Counted from the stretch's first letter, positions 17,115 through 24,316 are shown. The stretch is DNA of 40,058 bases from an uncultured Duncaniella sp. (GCA_910578615.1 CAJTRI010000011.1:31876-71933), one strand, 5' to 3'. Made by a program: numbers and translations. The notes: generated from the sequence alone by a model not told the origin.

Positions 17115-18659
17115 TTATCCCAACTTGCGAAGGAGGGAGTTGAGTGAAACGTTGGAATGGATTATCTTGTGAAGGTCGTCCACACTTACACGAGTCTGCT
17201 CCATTGAGTCACGCTCGCGCAGAGTGACGGTATTGTCTTCAAGCGTCTGATGGTCAACAGTGATGCAGTAAGGAGTACCGATGGCATCCTGACGGCGGTA
17301 ACGCTTGCCTATCGAATCCTTCTCCTCATAGTGGGTGGAGAAGTCAAATTTCAGGTCGTTGACTATCTCGCGTGCCTTTTCTGGCAGTCCGTCCTTGCGC
17401 ACAAGGGGCATCACTGCGCACTTTACAGGCGCGAGGGGGGCGGGAAGATGAAGAACCACACGCTTGTCGCCACCTTCAAGTTCCTGCTCCTCATAGCTTG
17501 AACAGAGCACGCTCAACACCATGCGGTCAACACCGATAGATGTCTCTATGACATAGGGGGTGTAGCTCTCGCCAAGCTCGGGGTCAAAATATTGTATCTT
17601 CTTGCCTGAGAACTTCTCATGTTGCGAGAGGTCAAAGTCAGTGCGCGAATGTATACCCTCTACCTCCTTGAAACCGAAAGGCATCTGGAATTCGATATCG
17701 GTAGCCGCGTTGGCATAATGGGCCAGCTTGTCATGGTCGTGATAACGGTACTTTTCGTCACCAAGGCCGAGGGCCTTGTGCCAGCGCAGACGGAACTCCT
17801 TCCACTTGTTGAACCACTCCATCTCGGAACCGGGACGCACGAAGAACTGCATCTCCATCTGTTCGAACTCCCTCATACGGAAGATGAACTGGCGGGCCAC
17901 GATCTCGTTACGGAAAGCCTTACCTATCTGGGCGATGCCGAACGGTATGCGCATACGGCCTGTCTTCTGCACATTGAGATAGTTCACGAAAATGCCCTGG
18001 GCTGTCTCGGGACGGAGATATACGGCCATGGCGCCATCGGCGGTAGAACCCATCTCGGTCTTGAACATGAGGTTGAACTGGCGAACCTCTGTCCAGTTCT
18101 TTGTCCCGGAAATGGGACAGACGATCTCCTCGTCTACTATAATCTGGCGCAACGCATCGAGGTCGTTGTCATTCATGGCCTGTGCGAAACGCTCGTGGAC
18201 GGCGTCTCGTTTGGCGGCAATGTCAAGCACACGGGTGTTGGTCTGACGGAACATGGCCTCATCAAAGCTTTCGCCGAAACGCTTGGCAGCCTTGGCCACC
18301 TCCTTATCCATCTTCTCGTCCATCTTGGCCAGATGATCCTCGATAAGCACATCGGCACGATAGCGTTTCTTGGAGTCCTTGTTGTCAATCAGGGGATCGT
18401 TGAAGGCATCAACATGACCAGACGCCTTCCAGATGGTCGGATGCATGAAGATGGCCGAGTCTATACCGACGATATTCTCATGAAGGAGCGTCATGGAGTC
18501 CCACCAATACCGCTTGATATTGTTTTTAAGTTCCACACCGTTCTGGCCGTAGTCATAGACTGCGGAAAGTCCGTCATAAATCTCGCTGGACTGAAACACG
18601 AAGCCATACTCTTTGGCGTGGCTTACAATCTTCTTGAAAACATCTTCCTGGGTTGCCAT
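17115..18659 (-). CDS. glyS: Glycyl-tRNA synthetase, homodimeric type
   Basis: This class II synthetase charges tRNA-Gly. The single-chain 514-residue form is the alpha2 type, unlike the split alpha/beta enzyme of enterics. Motifs are FQSSEIYDGLSAVYDYG near the N-terminus, LRPETAQGIFVNYLNVQ, the motif 2 region FGIAQIGKAFRNEI, REFEQMEMQFFVRPG, and motif 3 ETSIGVDRMVLSVL, with a C-terminal anticodon-binding domain (LAPVKCAVMPLVRKD). The ATG at 18657-18659 fits the family start. It heads a five-gene run: glyS, lemA, FKBP, tgt, permease. Confidence 0.97.
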   Translation of the reverse strand: MATQEDVFKKIVSHAKEYGFVFQSSEIYDGLSAVYDYGQNGVELKNNIKRYWWDSMTLLHENIVGIDSAIFMHPTIWKASGHVDAFNDPLIDNKDSKKRYRADVLIEDHLAKMDEKMDKEVAKAAKRFGESFDEAMFRQTNTRVLDIAAKRDAVHERFAQAMNDNDLDALRQIIVDEEIVCPISGTKNWTEVRQFNLMFKTEMGSTADGAMAVYLRPETAQGIFVNYLNVQKTGRMRIPFGIAQIGKAFRNEIVARQFIFRMREFEQMEMQFFVRPGSEMEWFNKWKEFRLRWHKALGLGDEKYRYHDHDKLAHYANAATDIEFQMPFGFKEVEGIHSRTDFDLSQHEKFSGKKIQYFDPELGESYTPYVIETSIGVDRMVLSVLCSSYEEQELEGGDKRVVLHLPAPLAPVKCAVMPLVRKDGLPEKAREIVNDLKFDFSTHYEEKDSIGKRYRRQDAIGTPYCITVDHQTLEDNTVTLRERDSMEQTRVSVDDLHKIIHSNVSLNSLLRKLG

Positions 18660-18732
18660 AGGTTCTGGTTTATGGGATAGAATTGTCTGTTTATACTTGT
18701 TTTGGTTGGGCAGGGAGAGGGTTATTAGGATG

Positions 18733-18740
18733 CAAAGTTA
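18733..18740 (-). promoter_or_regulatory. -7 box of the glyS operon
   Basis: TAACTTTG on the minus strand is a perfect TAnnTTTG match. Transcription would start near 18728, leaving a leader of about 69 nt to glyS. A -33 element is not obvious in the AT-rich upstream DNA. Confidence 0.6.
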
Positions 18741-18769
18741 AGAAAAATATCTCACCCCTGCGGTAAAAT

Positions 18770-18806
18770 ATTGTAAAAAATAAGCGGCGTCTCAACGAAA
18801 CGCCGC
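18770..18806 (-). terminator. Rho-independent terminator of the stand-alone PAP2 gene
   Basis: GCGGCGT (18784-18790) pairs with ACGCCGC (18800-18806) over a 9-nt loop. On the minus strand the stem is followed by TTATTTTTT, a good T-run. It lies 24 nt past the PAP2 stop and upstream of the glyS promoter. Confidence 0.8.
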
Positions 18807-18830
18807 CACAATGGGGTCACACACAACTGG

Positions 18831-19457
18831 TCAGTTGGCAGTCAGCCTGCGTTGAAACCTGAATCGCAGCAACGCCTCCGGCTGTATTCCCCGGGCTACA
18901 AGGTATGCCCCTACATAACGAGGCACGAAGTATACTGCCGATGCACAGGCGCTACCAAGAATGGCGCCGGCCATAAGGTCTCCCGGATAATGCACACCAA
19001 GATAGGCACGGGTATAACACTGCAACAAGGCCCAAGGAAACATCACGCATGCCACAAGACGGTTGCGGAAATAAAGCCACATGAACACGGCCAGCGCAAA
19101 CGAATTGGCGGCATGACAAGAGGGGAACCCGTAACGTCCCGCCCGGTATCCGTTGACCACATGGACGAGCGACGATATAGGATTGTCTGGATTGGACGGA
19201 CGCAGACGGGCAACACCTTCGCGCAGCGCCCCGGCCCCTATCTGGTCAGCCATAACGACAGCCGCCACGATGGAAAGGATGCACCACAGTGCGCTCACCG
19301 AACGTTTCTCCCGGATGATATAGGCAATCAGGAGTGCATAGAACGGTACCCAGAACCACCTGTCGGTCAGGGTATACATCACAACATCCATTACCTCACA
19401 GTGCATACTGTTGACAAAAAGAAGGATCTGTGTGTCGATGGTTTCAATCAAGGTCAT
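18831..19457 (-). CDS. PAP2-family membrane phosphatase
   Basis: The 208-residue protein is a classical membrane PAP2 enzyme with about five or six helices. Motif 1 reads REGVARLRP (Arg in place of the usual leading Lys), motif 2 is FPSCHAANSF (Cys where PSGH has Gly) and motif 3 is RAYLGVHYPGDLMAG. The PSxHAAN form is common in Bacteroidetes. Members act on undecaprenyl diphosphate, phosphatidylglycerol phosphate or lipid A phosphates; sequence alone does not decide. It is a single-gene unit, divergent from the HAD gene, with its own promoter and terminator. Confidence 0.92.
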   Translation of the reverse strand: MTLIETIDTQILLFVNSMHCEVMDVVMYTLTDRWFWVPFYALLIAYIIREKRSVSALWCILSIVAAVVMADQIGAGALREGVARLRPSNPDNPISSLVHVVNGYRAGRYGFPSCHAANSFALAVFMWLYFRNRLVACVMFPWALLQCYTRAYLGVHYPGDLMAGAILGSACASAVYFVPRYVGAYLVARGIQPEALLRFRFQRRLTAN

Positions 19458-19501
19458 AAGGTCAAATAAAAATTATTGGGAGAAAGGGTGAATCTGTTTT
19501 G

Positions 19502-19509
19502 CAAAGTTA
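19502..19509 (-). promoter_or_regulatory. -7 box of the PAP2 gene
   Basis: TAACTTTG on the minus strand lies 45 bp upstream of the ATG and matches TAnnTTTG exactly. No clear -33 TTTG stands at the usual distance. Confidence 0.6.
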
Positions 19510-19584
19510 CATATTTTTTGGTAGTTTTTACGCTATTGTTGGAGTTAAAAAGATAAAAAAGAAGCAATTCCCGGATCTGTTGCT

Positions 19585-19614
19585 TTTGGCACCACGATTT
19601 TTTTGCTAAATTTG
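19585..19614 (+). promoter_or_regulatory. Promoter of the HAD phosphatase gene, near-leaderless
   Basis: TTTG (19585-19588) and TAAATTTG (19607-19614) are separated by 18 bp. The -7 box ends 5 nt before the ATG at 19620, so the transcript should start almost on the start codon. Confidence 0.65.
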
Positions 19615-19619
19615 CCACT

Positions 19620-20456
19620 ATGAAACGACTATTCGTAACCGACATGGACGGCACCCTGCTCGGAAATGACAGCCTGGTCAGCGAGACAAGCGCCGGAATC
19701 ATAAGCGATCTTTCCCGCGAGGGAGCATTGATAACGGTTGCCACCGCACGGACACCGGCCACGGTGGAACCACTCTTAAAAAACACATATACCTCCATCC
19801 CTGCCATCGTAATGACGGGCGCCGCAATGTGGGACAGAACCAACAGGCGTTACATAGATGTCCGCGCCCTTCCGTCAGACTCCGTGACGGCGCTGCTTGA
19901 CAGCTTCGGCCGACACGGCATATCGCCATTTGTATACACGCTGTCGTCAGGCGCGAATATCACCGTGTTCCACACCCGCTCACTCTCCCGTCAGGAAGAG
20001 AACTTCTATATGGAACGCTCCGGCCTGCGCCTGAAAGAATTCAGATTCGTCAATTCGCTCAAACCTTCCGAAATCGGAGACTCCCCAATCCTAATGCTCG
20101 GGATAGGGCCGGATGAGAACATCATGACACTCGCCGGAGAACTACGCCGTACAGGACGTCTTTCAATATCGGCATTCCATGACATTTTCAACCATGACAT
20201 CGCATATATCGAGGTTTTCGGCCTTGGGGTATCAAAGGCTTCGGCTGTCACGCGTCTCAAAGAGATGACAGACGCGGAATCTGTCACCGTTTATGGCGAC
20301 AATCTTAACGACCTTACAATGTTTGATATAGCCGATGAAGCCGTGGCGGTTGAAAACGCCTTCCCGGAAGTACGCGAAAAAGCCAACCGCGTCATAGGCA
20401 GTAATTCAGCCTCATCGGTGGCCCTCGACATAAAGGAACATTATAAAGCCTGTTAA
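19620..20456 (+). CDS. HAD-superfamily phosphatase, Cof type
   Basis: The 278-residue protein has the HAD motifs: I, FVTDMDGTLLG with two catalytic Asp; II, TVATART; III, a Lys in GVSKASAVTRL; IV, YGDNLNDLTMFDIADEAVAVENAF. The large C2 cap (about residues 85-190) places it in the Cof/YidA class. Such enzymes dephosphorylate small sugar or nucleotide phosphates; the substrate here is unknown. The gene is divergent from the PAP2 gene and 90 bp upstream of pyrE, which has its own promoter. Confidence 0.93.
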   Translation: MKRLFVTDMDGTLLGNDSLVSETSAGIISDLSREGALITVATARTPATVEPLLKNTYTSIPAIVMTGAAMWDRTNRRYIDVRALPSDSVTALLDSFGRHGISPFVYTLSSGANITVFHTRSLSRQEENFYMERSGLRLKEFRFVNSLKPSEIGDSPILMLGIGPDENIMTLAGELRRTGRLSISAFHDIFNHDIAYIEVFGLGVSKASAVTRLKEMTDAESVTVYGDNLNDLTMFDIADEAVAVENAFPEVREKANRVIGSNSASSVALDIKEHYKAC

Positions 20457-20476
20457 GAATTGTAAACTAAAAAAAG

Positions 20477-20507
20477 TTGCAAAAAGTCAGAAGATAGAGT
20501 AACTTTG
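20477..20507 (+). promoter_or_regulatory. pyrE promoter
   Basis: TTG (20477-20479) and TAACTTTG (20500-20507) are 20 bp apart, close to consensus. The start site would be near 20512, giving a leader of about 35 nt. Confidence 0.75.
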
Positions 20508-20546
20508 CACTTTCAAAACCAAAGTTCAGAATCAATTATCGGAAAA

Positions 20547-21194
20547 ATGAAACACCTCGATCTCATCCTTGCTGAAAAGTTATTGAAAATCAGTGCCATA
20601 AAACTCCAGCCTGACAATCCTTTCACATGGGCGTCGGGATGGAACTCGCCCATCTACACCGATAACCGCAAGACCCTCTCCTATCAGGACGTCCGTTCCT
20701 TTATCAAGGTAGAGCTAAGCCGCATCATCCTTGAAAACTTCCCGGAATCTGACGCAGTGGCCGGTGTGGCCACAGGGGCAATCGCCCAAGGCGCGCTCGT
20801 ATCTGACACTCTCGGACTCCCCTATGTCTATGTCCGCTCGACCCCCAAGGATCACGGCCTTGAAAACCTCATAGAGGGTGATCTCCGTCCAGGAAGCAAG
20901 GTCGTAGTAATCGAGGATCTCGTATCTACCGGCGGCAGCAGCCTCAAAGCCGTCGAGGCCATCCGTAACGCAGGATGCGAGGTAGTCGGAATGGTAGCAA
21001 TATTCAGTTACGAATTCCCTGTCGCCACAAAGGCATTCAAAGACGCGGGTGTAAAACTCATAACCCTCTCCAACTATTCGGCCCTTATCACTGCCGCACT
21101 CGAAACCGGTTTCATCCGTGACACCGATGTGGAGACACTTAAAGAATGGCGCAAGGATCCATCCATATGGAGTCCTAAGGAAATTACTGACTGA
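20547..21194 (+). CDS. pyrE: Orotate phosphoribosyltransferase
   Basis: PyrE makes OMP from orotate and PRPP in pyrimidine synthesis. From the ATG at 20547 the product is 215 residues, which fits the family; an upstream in-frame codon would put translation inside the -7 box region. Motifs are FTWASGWNSPIYTDNRK at the N-terminus, GVATGAIAQGAL, YVRSTPKDHGLENLIEG, and the PRPP-binding VVVIEDLVSTGGSSLKAV. It complements pyrB/pyrI on the other strand of the window. Confidence 0.96.
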   Translation: MKHLDLILAEKLLKISAIKLQPDNPFTWASGWNSPIYTDNRKTLSYQDVRSFIKVELSRIILENFPESDAVAGVATGAIAQGALVSDTLGLPYVYVRSTPKDHGLENLIEGDLRPGSKVVVIEDLVSTGGSSLKAVEAIRNAGCEVVGMVAIFSYEFPVATKAFKDAGVKLITLSNYSALITAALETGFIRDTDVETLKEWRKDPSIWSPKEITD

Positions 21195-21209
21195 TTTATC
21201 TCAACAAGC

Positions 21210-21244
21210 GGGCGGGACTGATGTTTCATGAACCAGTCCCGCCC
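21210..21244 (+). terminator. Strong hairpin between pyrE and the SRPBCC gene
   Basis: GGGCGGGACTG (21210-21220) and CAGTCCCGCCC (21234-21244) form a perfect GC-rich 11-bp stem with a 13-nt loop. No T-run follows, so it may end pyrE transcription only partly or stabilise the pyrE 3' end. Confidence 0.55.
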
Positions 21245-21264
21245 ACAATCCCAAACATATACAA

Positions 21265-21684
21265 ATGGCCATATATTCAGGCAAGCCGGTGACCCTCCCC
21301 CGCCCCGTAAGCGAGATTTATGCAAAAGTCTCAGACCTCGGGCAATATAAGGAAATGGTCGAGGCACTTCCCGAAGAACACCGCGAAAAGCTCGCCGGTG
21401 TCGAATTTCGCGGCGACTGCGTAAAGATGGACGCGCCGGGCGTAGGCGAACTCATGTTCAAAATCATCGAGCGTGTCACCGACGAGAAAGTAGTGCTCAA
21501 CGCCGAGGGATGTCCCATCCCATTGAAACTGATACTCAACCTCGCTTCTTCTGCCGAAAACTCCACGACACTCACACCAAGGGTGGATATACAGATTCCA
21601 GCCATGCTAAAACCGTTTATCGGCAACAAGATACAGCAAGCCGCCGACAAATTCGGCGAAGTATTCACCTCGCTCTTTGCATAA
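21265..21684 (+). CDS. SRPBCC/START-like domain protein
   Basis: The 139-residue protein has the helix-grip pattern: an N-terminal strand, the helix VSEIYAKVSDLGQYKEMV, a beta-sheet with FRGDCVKMDAPGVGELMFKIIERV, and a long C-terminal helix FIGNKIQQAADKFGEVFTSL. Members bind hydrophobic ligands or lipids; no ligand can be inferred here. No signal peptide is seen, so it is probably cytoplasmic. It lies 10 bp upstream of the Rieske-like lipoprotein gene. Confidence 0.85.
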   Translation: MAIYSGKPVTLPRPVSEIYAKVSDLGQYKEMVEALPEEHREKLAGVEFRGDCVKMDAPGVGELMFKIIERVTDEKVVLNAEGCPIPLKLILNLASSAENSTTLTPRVDIQIPAMLKPFIGNKIQQAADKFGEVFTSLFA

Positions 21685-21694
21685 CTGCCGACGT

Positions 21695-22192
21695 GTGCGA
21701 ATAAAATTTCTCCTCTCTATCGTCCTGGCTCTCGGACTTGCCGGATGTGACTCTGTGGATGATGACCGCATTCCCTACTGCGAAGTGCGCCTCGTGTTCA
21801 AGACCGTGGGTGACTGGAATATCTACGGAGTGAAAGGGAACGCCGCCGATTACCAGCGCTATATCCACACCCCTGCACTCAACATCCCTTCCGGATTTCC
21901 CTACACTGCCCTTGACAGGACTGGTTACGGCGGACTGCTCATAGTCTCCGACATCCTTGGCGATCTGCACGTATATGATCTCTGCTGTCCCTACGAGTGT
22001 AGCCCTCAGATAAGGGTTGACATTCCGGCCGGCGAGCTTTTTGCCGAATGTCCGTCTTGCGGAAGCACTTACGAGGTGTTCTCAAACGGCGGACTTCCTC
22101 GATCCGGGCCGGCTGCCGACCGTGGATATGCACTTAGACGATACTCCATCACGTCAGGAGGCGCTCTTAATTATAGAGTTGTCACCAGATAA
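21695..22192 (+). CDS. Lipoprotein with a Rieske-like fold signature but Cys-only ligands
   Basis: I chose the GTG at 21695, giving 165 residues that begin MRIKFLLSIVLALGLAGC, a clear lipobox with lipidated C18; the TTG at 21677 would add six residues and overlap the SRPBCC gene. The protein has a Rieske-like arrangement: DLCCPYEC (C97, C98, C102), then 16 residues, then ECPSCGSTYEVFSNGG (C119, C122), and GPA..GYALRRY at the end. Canonical Rieske proteins use CxH and CxxH; here both His positions are replaced and Cys is abundant. I recall similar lipoproteins in other Bacteroidetes, often called Rieske-domain proteins. It may bind a different metal or cluster, or form disulfides. The thioredoxin/VKOR genes directly downstream make redox chemistry plausible. 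Confidence 0.78.
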   Translation: MRIKFLLSIVLALGLAGCDSVDDDRIPYCEVRLVFKTVGDWNIYGVKGNAADYQRYIHTPALNIPSGFPYTALDRTGYGGLLIVSDILGDLHVYDLCCPYECSPQIRVDIPAGELFAECPSCGSTYEVFSNGGLPRSGPAADRGYALRRYSITSGGALNYRVVTR

Positions 22193-22210
22193 ATCCAGAA
22201 CTTTTCAAGC

Positions 22211-22251
22211 GGAATAGGTGTTTTAGAGATAAAATCACCTATTCCTTTTTT
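22211..22251 (+). terminator. Rho-independent terminator immediately before the thioredoxin ATG
   Basis: GGAATAGGTG (22211-22220) pairs with CACCTATTCC (22236-22245), followed by TTTTTT (22246-22251). It lies 18 nt past the lipoprotein stop and only 5 nt before the thioredoxin start codon at 22257, so it also forms the leader of the next operon. Confidence 0.82.
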
Positions 22252-22256
22252 AAGTT

Positions 22257-22559
22257 ATGGATACAAAACCTCTTGAAATGATACGCGACCATAAAGGTGT
22301 CGCACTCGTAGAAATCTTCGCATCTTGGTGTCCTCACTGCCAGCGCATGATGCCCGTGGTTGACGATGTGAAAGCCCTGCTCGAAGGGAAAGTAAAGGTC
22401 TACCAGTTCGATATGGACGAATACGGAGAACTTGCCGAAAGTCTCGGCGCAAGGTCTGTGCCTTCGTTCTATATATACAAGGACGGAGAACAAGTGTGGA
22501 AGCACACCGGCGAGATTGACGGCAACGTGCTCGTCGGCAAGTTGCAGGAATATCTGTAA
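22257..22559 (+). CDS. Thioredoxin-family protein
   Basis: The 100-residue protein is a compact thioredoxin with the active site SWCPHC (C25, C28), then RMMPVVDDV, VYQFDMDEYGELAESL, the cis-Pro loop SVPSFYIYKDG and a C-terminal helix. CPHC is typical of oxidising DsbA-type members, while CGPC marks reducing thioredoxins, so an oxidant or a VKOR partner role is likely. There is no signal peptide, so it should be cytoplasmic unless exported another way. It is 13 bp upstream of the VKOR gene and preceded by a terminator hairpin. Confidence 0.93.
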   Translation: MDTKPLEMIRDHKGVALVEIFASWCPHCQRMMPVVDDVKALLEGKVKVYQFDMDEYGELAESLGARSVPSFYIYKDGEQVWKHTGEIDGNVLVGKLQEYL

Positions 22560-22572
22560 AACATCTGCGGGA

Positions 22573-23601
22573 ATGGAAGGAACCACTATCTTCTCCAACC
22601 TCCTGCGGTCACTCGGCGTCCCATACACGGGTGCGTATAGCGACGAGCGGTTTCGCAACATGCCTTTCAAATCGCTATTCGGCTTCTCACGCCTGCTGTC
22701 AGAATACGGAGTGGACAACGAGGCCCTGAGCCTATCCGACAAGGAAGAGGCCTCGGCCATCCCCACCCCGTTCATAGCCCAGCGTGCAGACGGTTTCGTC
22801 ATCGTCAACAATATATCGTATGACAGGGACGGGAATCCCTCGAAGGTAGAATACACTTTCTACAATCAACCTTATACATCCGACTTTGACGATTTCAGAG
22901 ACTCGCTCACCGGCATAGTCCTGCGTGCATATCCGTCGGCATCTTCGATAGAGCCGGATTATGGGAAACACTGTCTATGCGAGACGGTGGGTAAAAGCAA
23001 AAGCATTCTGCTCATCGTACTGGTGCTATTTCTGGCAGTGTCAGGTTTCATCTGTGCAGGTATCGGACACCACCTGTCACTTATACTCCTGCTTGCCACG
23101 GATATTGCCGGACTCTGTGTGACATTCATGTTGATGCAGAAGACTCTAAGCGTCAGCAATCACACTGCCGACCGCGTCTGCGGCATACTCCAAGCTCACG
23201 GATGTGACACCGTGCTCAGCCAGAAAGCCTCAACCTTCTTCGGAATAGTCAGTTGGAGCGAGGTAGGAATGGCATATTTTGCCATGAGCACCGTGATACT
23301 CCTTATCTTTCCGCAATGCACCCACTACCTTGCACTCATCAACGGATGCTGTCTGCCATTCACCGTATGGAGCATATGGTATCAGCGTTTCCGCATAAGG
23401 ACATGGTGTACACTCTGCGTGATCACCCAGTCACTCCTCTGGCTGCAATTCTTTTGCTTCCTTTCAGGCGGGTGGTGGACTATGATATTTCCAATTAAAA
23501 CCGAGCTGTTCCTTATGATAGCCTCCTATGGAGCACTGCTCCTCGGGCTCAACCGTCTTGACAATTTCATCAAGGAACGTTCCGGACTCCCTAAAAACTG
23601 A
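22573..23601 (+). CDS. VKOR-family membrane oxidoreductase with a degenerate C39 peptidase-like N-terminal domain
   Basis: From the ATG at 22573 the product is 342 residues. Residues about 5-125 resemble the C39 peptidase-like domain found in Bacteroidetes VKOR proteins (LLRSLGVPYTGAYSDERF, then LFGFSRLLSEYGV and PFIAQRADGFVIV). The catalytic Cys expected in the first helix and the His expected near IAQ are both absent. Residues about 140-335 are the VKOR four-helix core with the loop pair C203/C211 (CX7C, as in human C43/C51) and the active CxxC C279/C282 in RTWCTLC. VKOR reoxidises thiol-disulfide partners using quinone. Some relatives carry a C-terminal thioredoxin domain; here thioredoxin is the separate gene 13 bp upstream. 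The 46-residue peptide gene follows 14 bp downstream. Confidence 0.88.
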   Translation: MEGTTIFSNLLRSLGVPYTGAYSDERFRNMPFKSLFGFSRLLSEYGVDNEALSLSDKEEASAIPTPFIAQRADGFVIVNNISYDRDGNPSKVEYTFYNQPYTSDFDDFRDSLTGIVLRAYPSASSIEPDYGKHCLCETVGKSKSILLIVLVLFLAVSGFICAGIGHHLSLILLLATDIAGLCVTFMLMQKTLSVSNHTADRVCGILQAHGCDTVLSQKASTFFGIVSWSEVGMAYFAMSTVILLIFPQCTHYLALINGCCLPFTVWSIWYQRFRIRTWCTLCVITQSLLWLQFFCFLSGGWWTMIFPIKTELFLMIASYGALLLGLNRLDNFIKERSGLPKN

Positions 23602-23615
23602 CTCCGCTCCTATCT

Positions 23616-23756
23616 ATGGCCGTAAAAGAAATACCTCGCTCAGACATCAAAGGCGCTGTCCGCCTCACATCTCTCGAAATGAACAAGGTGGGTTTCGACA
23701 CAGGGCATCATACACCTGTACCCCCTGATGCCGATTCTCCGAAATCAAAAAAATAA
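23616..23756 (+). CDS. Small 46-residue peptide, candidate RiPP-like or secreted peptide
   Basis: A short frame from ATG 23616 to TAA 23754-23756 encodes 46 residues (MAVKEIPRSDIKGAVRLTSL, then EMNKVGFDTGHHTPVPPDAD and SPKSKK). It lies 14 bp after the VKOR gene and 8 bp before the PepSY gene on the same strand, so it fills the gap exactly. The segment LTSLEMNKVGF resembles the leader region of Bacteroidetes peptides of the TIGR04149 type (LSxxEMxxIxGG), but the double Gly is absent. There is no Cys. Its translation is not proven by sequence alone, and a functionless small protein is the alternative. Confidence 0.55.
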   Translation: MAVKEIPRSDIKGAVRLTSLEMNKVGFDTGHHTPVPPDADSPKSKK

Positions 23757-23764
23757 CAAGAATT

Positions 23765-24208
23765 ATGAAGAAACTGTTTTTAGCCCTTATCGCATTGATC
23801 GTATCATTCGGAGTGGCACATGCAGACAAATACACACTTAATCGCGAGAACCTGCCCGAACAGGCTCGGGAGATGCTGACTAAATACTTTCCCAAGGCCA
23901 AGGTAGCCATGATCAAGGTAGACCGCCATCTCCTCAAAAAGACAGACTATGATGTCAAACTCGTCAACGGAACCAAAATCGAGTTTAACAATGCTGGCCG
24001 GTGGACAAGTGTTGACTGTAAAAGCCGCGCAGTGCCTGACGCTCTCGTCCCGAGAACTATCCGCAACTATGTGTCAAAGAATTTCGACGGTGTAAAAATC
24101 ACCAAGATAGAACGCAAGCTTAAAGGATTCGAAGTGGAACTTGAAGATGGTATAGAGCTGACATTCGACCTTCTCGGCACCTTCAAGAAGATGGATATGA
24201 AAGATTAA
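23765..24208 (+). CDS. PepSY-like (DUF2874) secreted protein
   Basis: The 147-residue protein has a clear signal peptide (MKKLFLALIALIVSFGVAHA) and two PepSY-like repeats: LPEQAREMLTKYFPKAKVAMIKVDRH with YDVKLVNGTKIEFNNAGRW, and VPRTIRNYVSKNFDGVKITKIERK with FEVELEDGIELTFDLLGTF. The family (Pfam PF11396) is common in Bacteroidetes periplasm or cell surface and has a BLIP-like fold; its role is unknown. It closes the thioredoxin-VKOR-peptide run, 8 bp after the peptide, and is followed by a terminator hairpin. Confidence 0.88.
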   Translation: MKKLFLALIALIVSFGVAHADKYTLNRENLPEQAREMLTKYFPKAKVAMIKVDRHLLKKTDYDVKLVNGTKIEFNNAGRWTSVDCKSRAVPDALVPRTIRNYVSKNFDGVKITKIERKLKGFEVELEDGIELTFDLLGTFKKMDMKD

Positions 24209-24277
24209 GCTAATTTTGTAAAACAAGCCGCACAGCGAGATTGCAAGATACAGTACCAACTCTTATAACCATACCAT

Positions 24278-24316
24278 AGCGCCACCCTAAAAACATTTTG
24301 GAGTGGCGCTTAATAT
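24278..24316 (+). terminator. Hairpin after the PepSY gene
   Basis: AGCGCCAC (24278-24285) pairs with GTGGCGCT (24303-24310), followed by TAATATTCTT. It lies 70 nt past the PepSY stop and ends the plus-strand operon. Confidence 0.65.

Noticed and set aside
17619..18680. Plus-strand 353-codon frame opposite glyS
   Set aside because: It is a shadow of GlyS; no recognisable domain and low-complexity composition.
21222..21233. TGTTTCATGAAC as a parS-like site
   Set aside because: It lacks the CACGTG core and lies in the loop of the pyrE hairpin, far from parAB.
22432..22572. 47-residue N-terminal extension of the VKOR protein
   Set aside because: It overlaps the thioredoxin gene in another frame; the ATG at 22573 gives the expected domain start.
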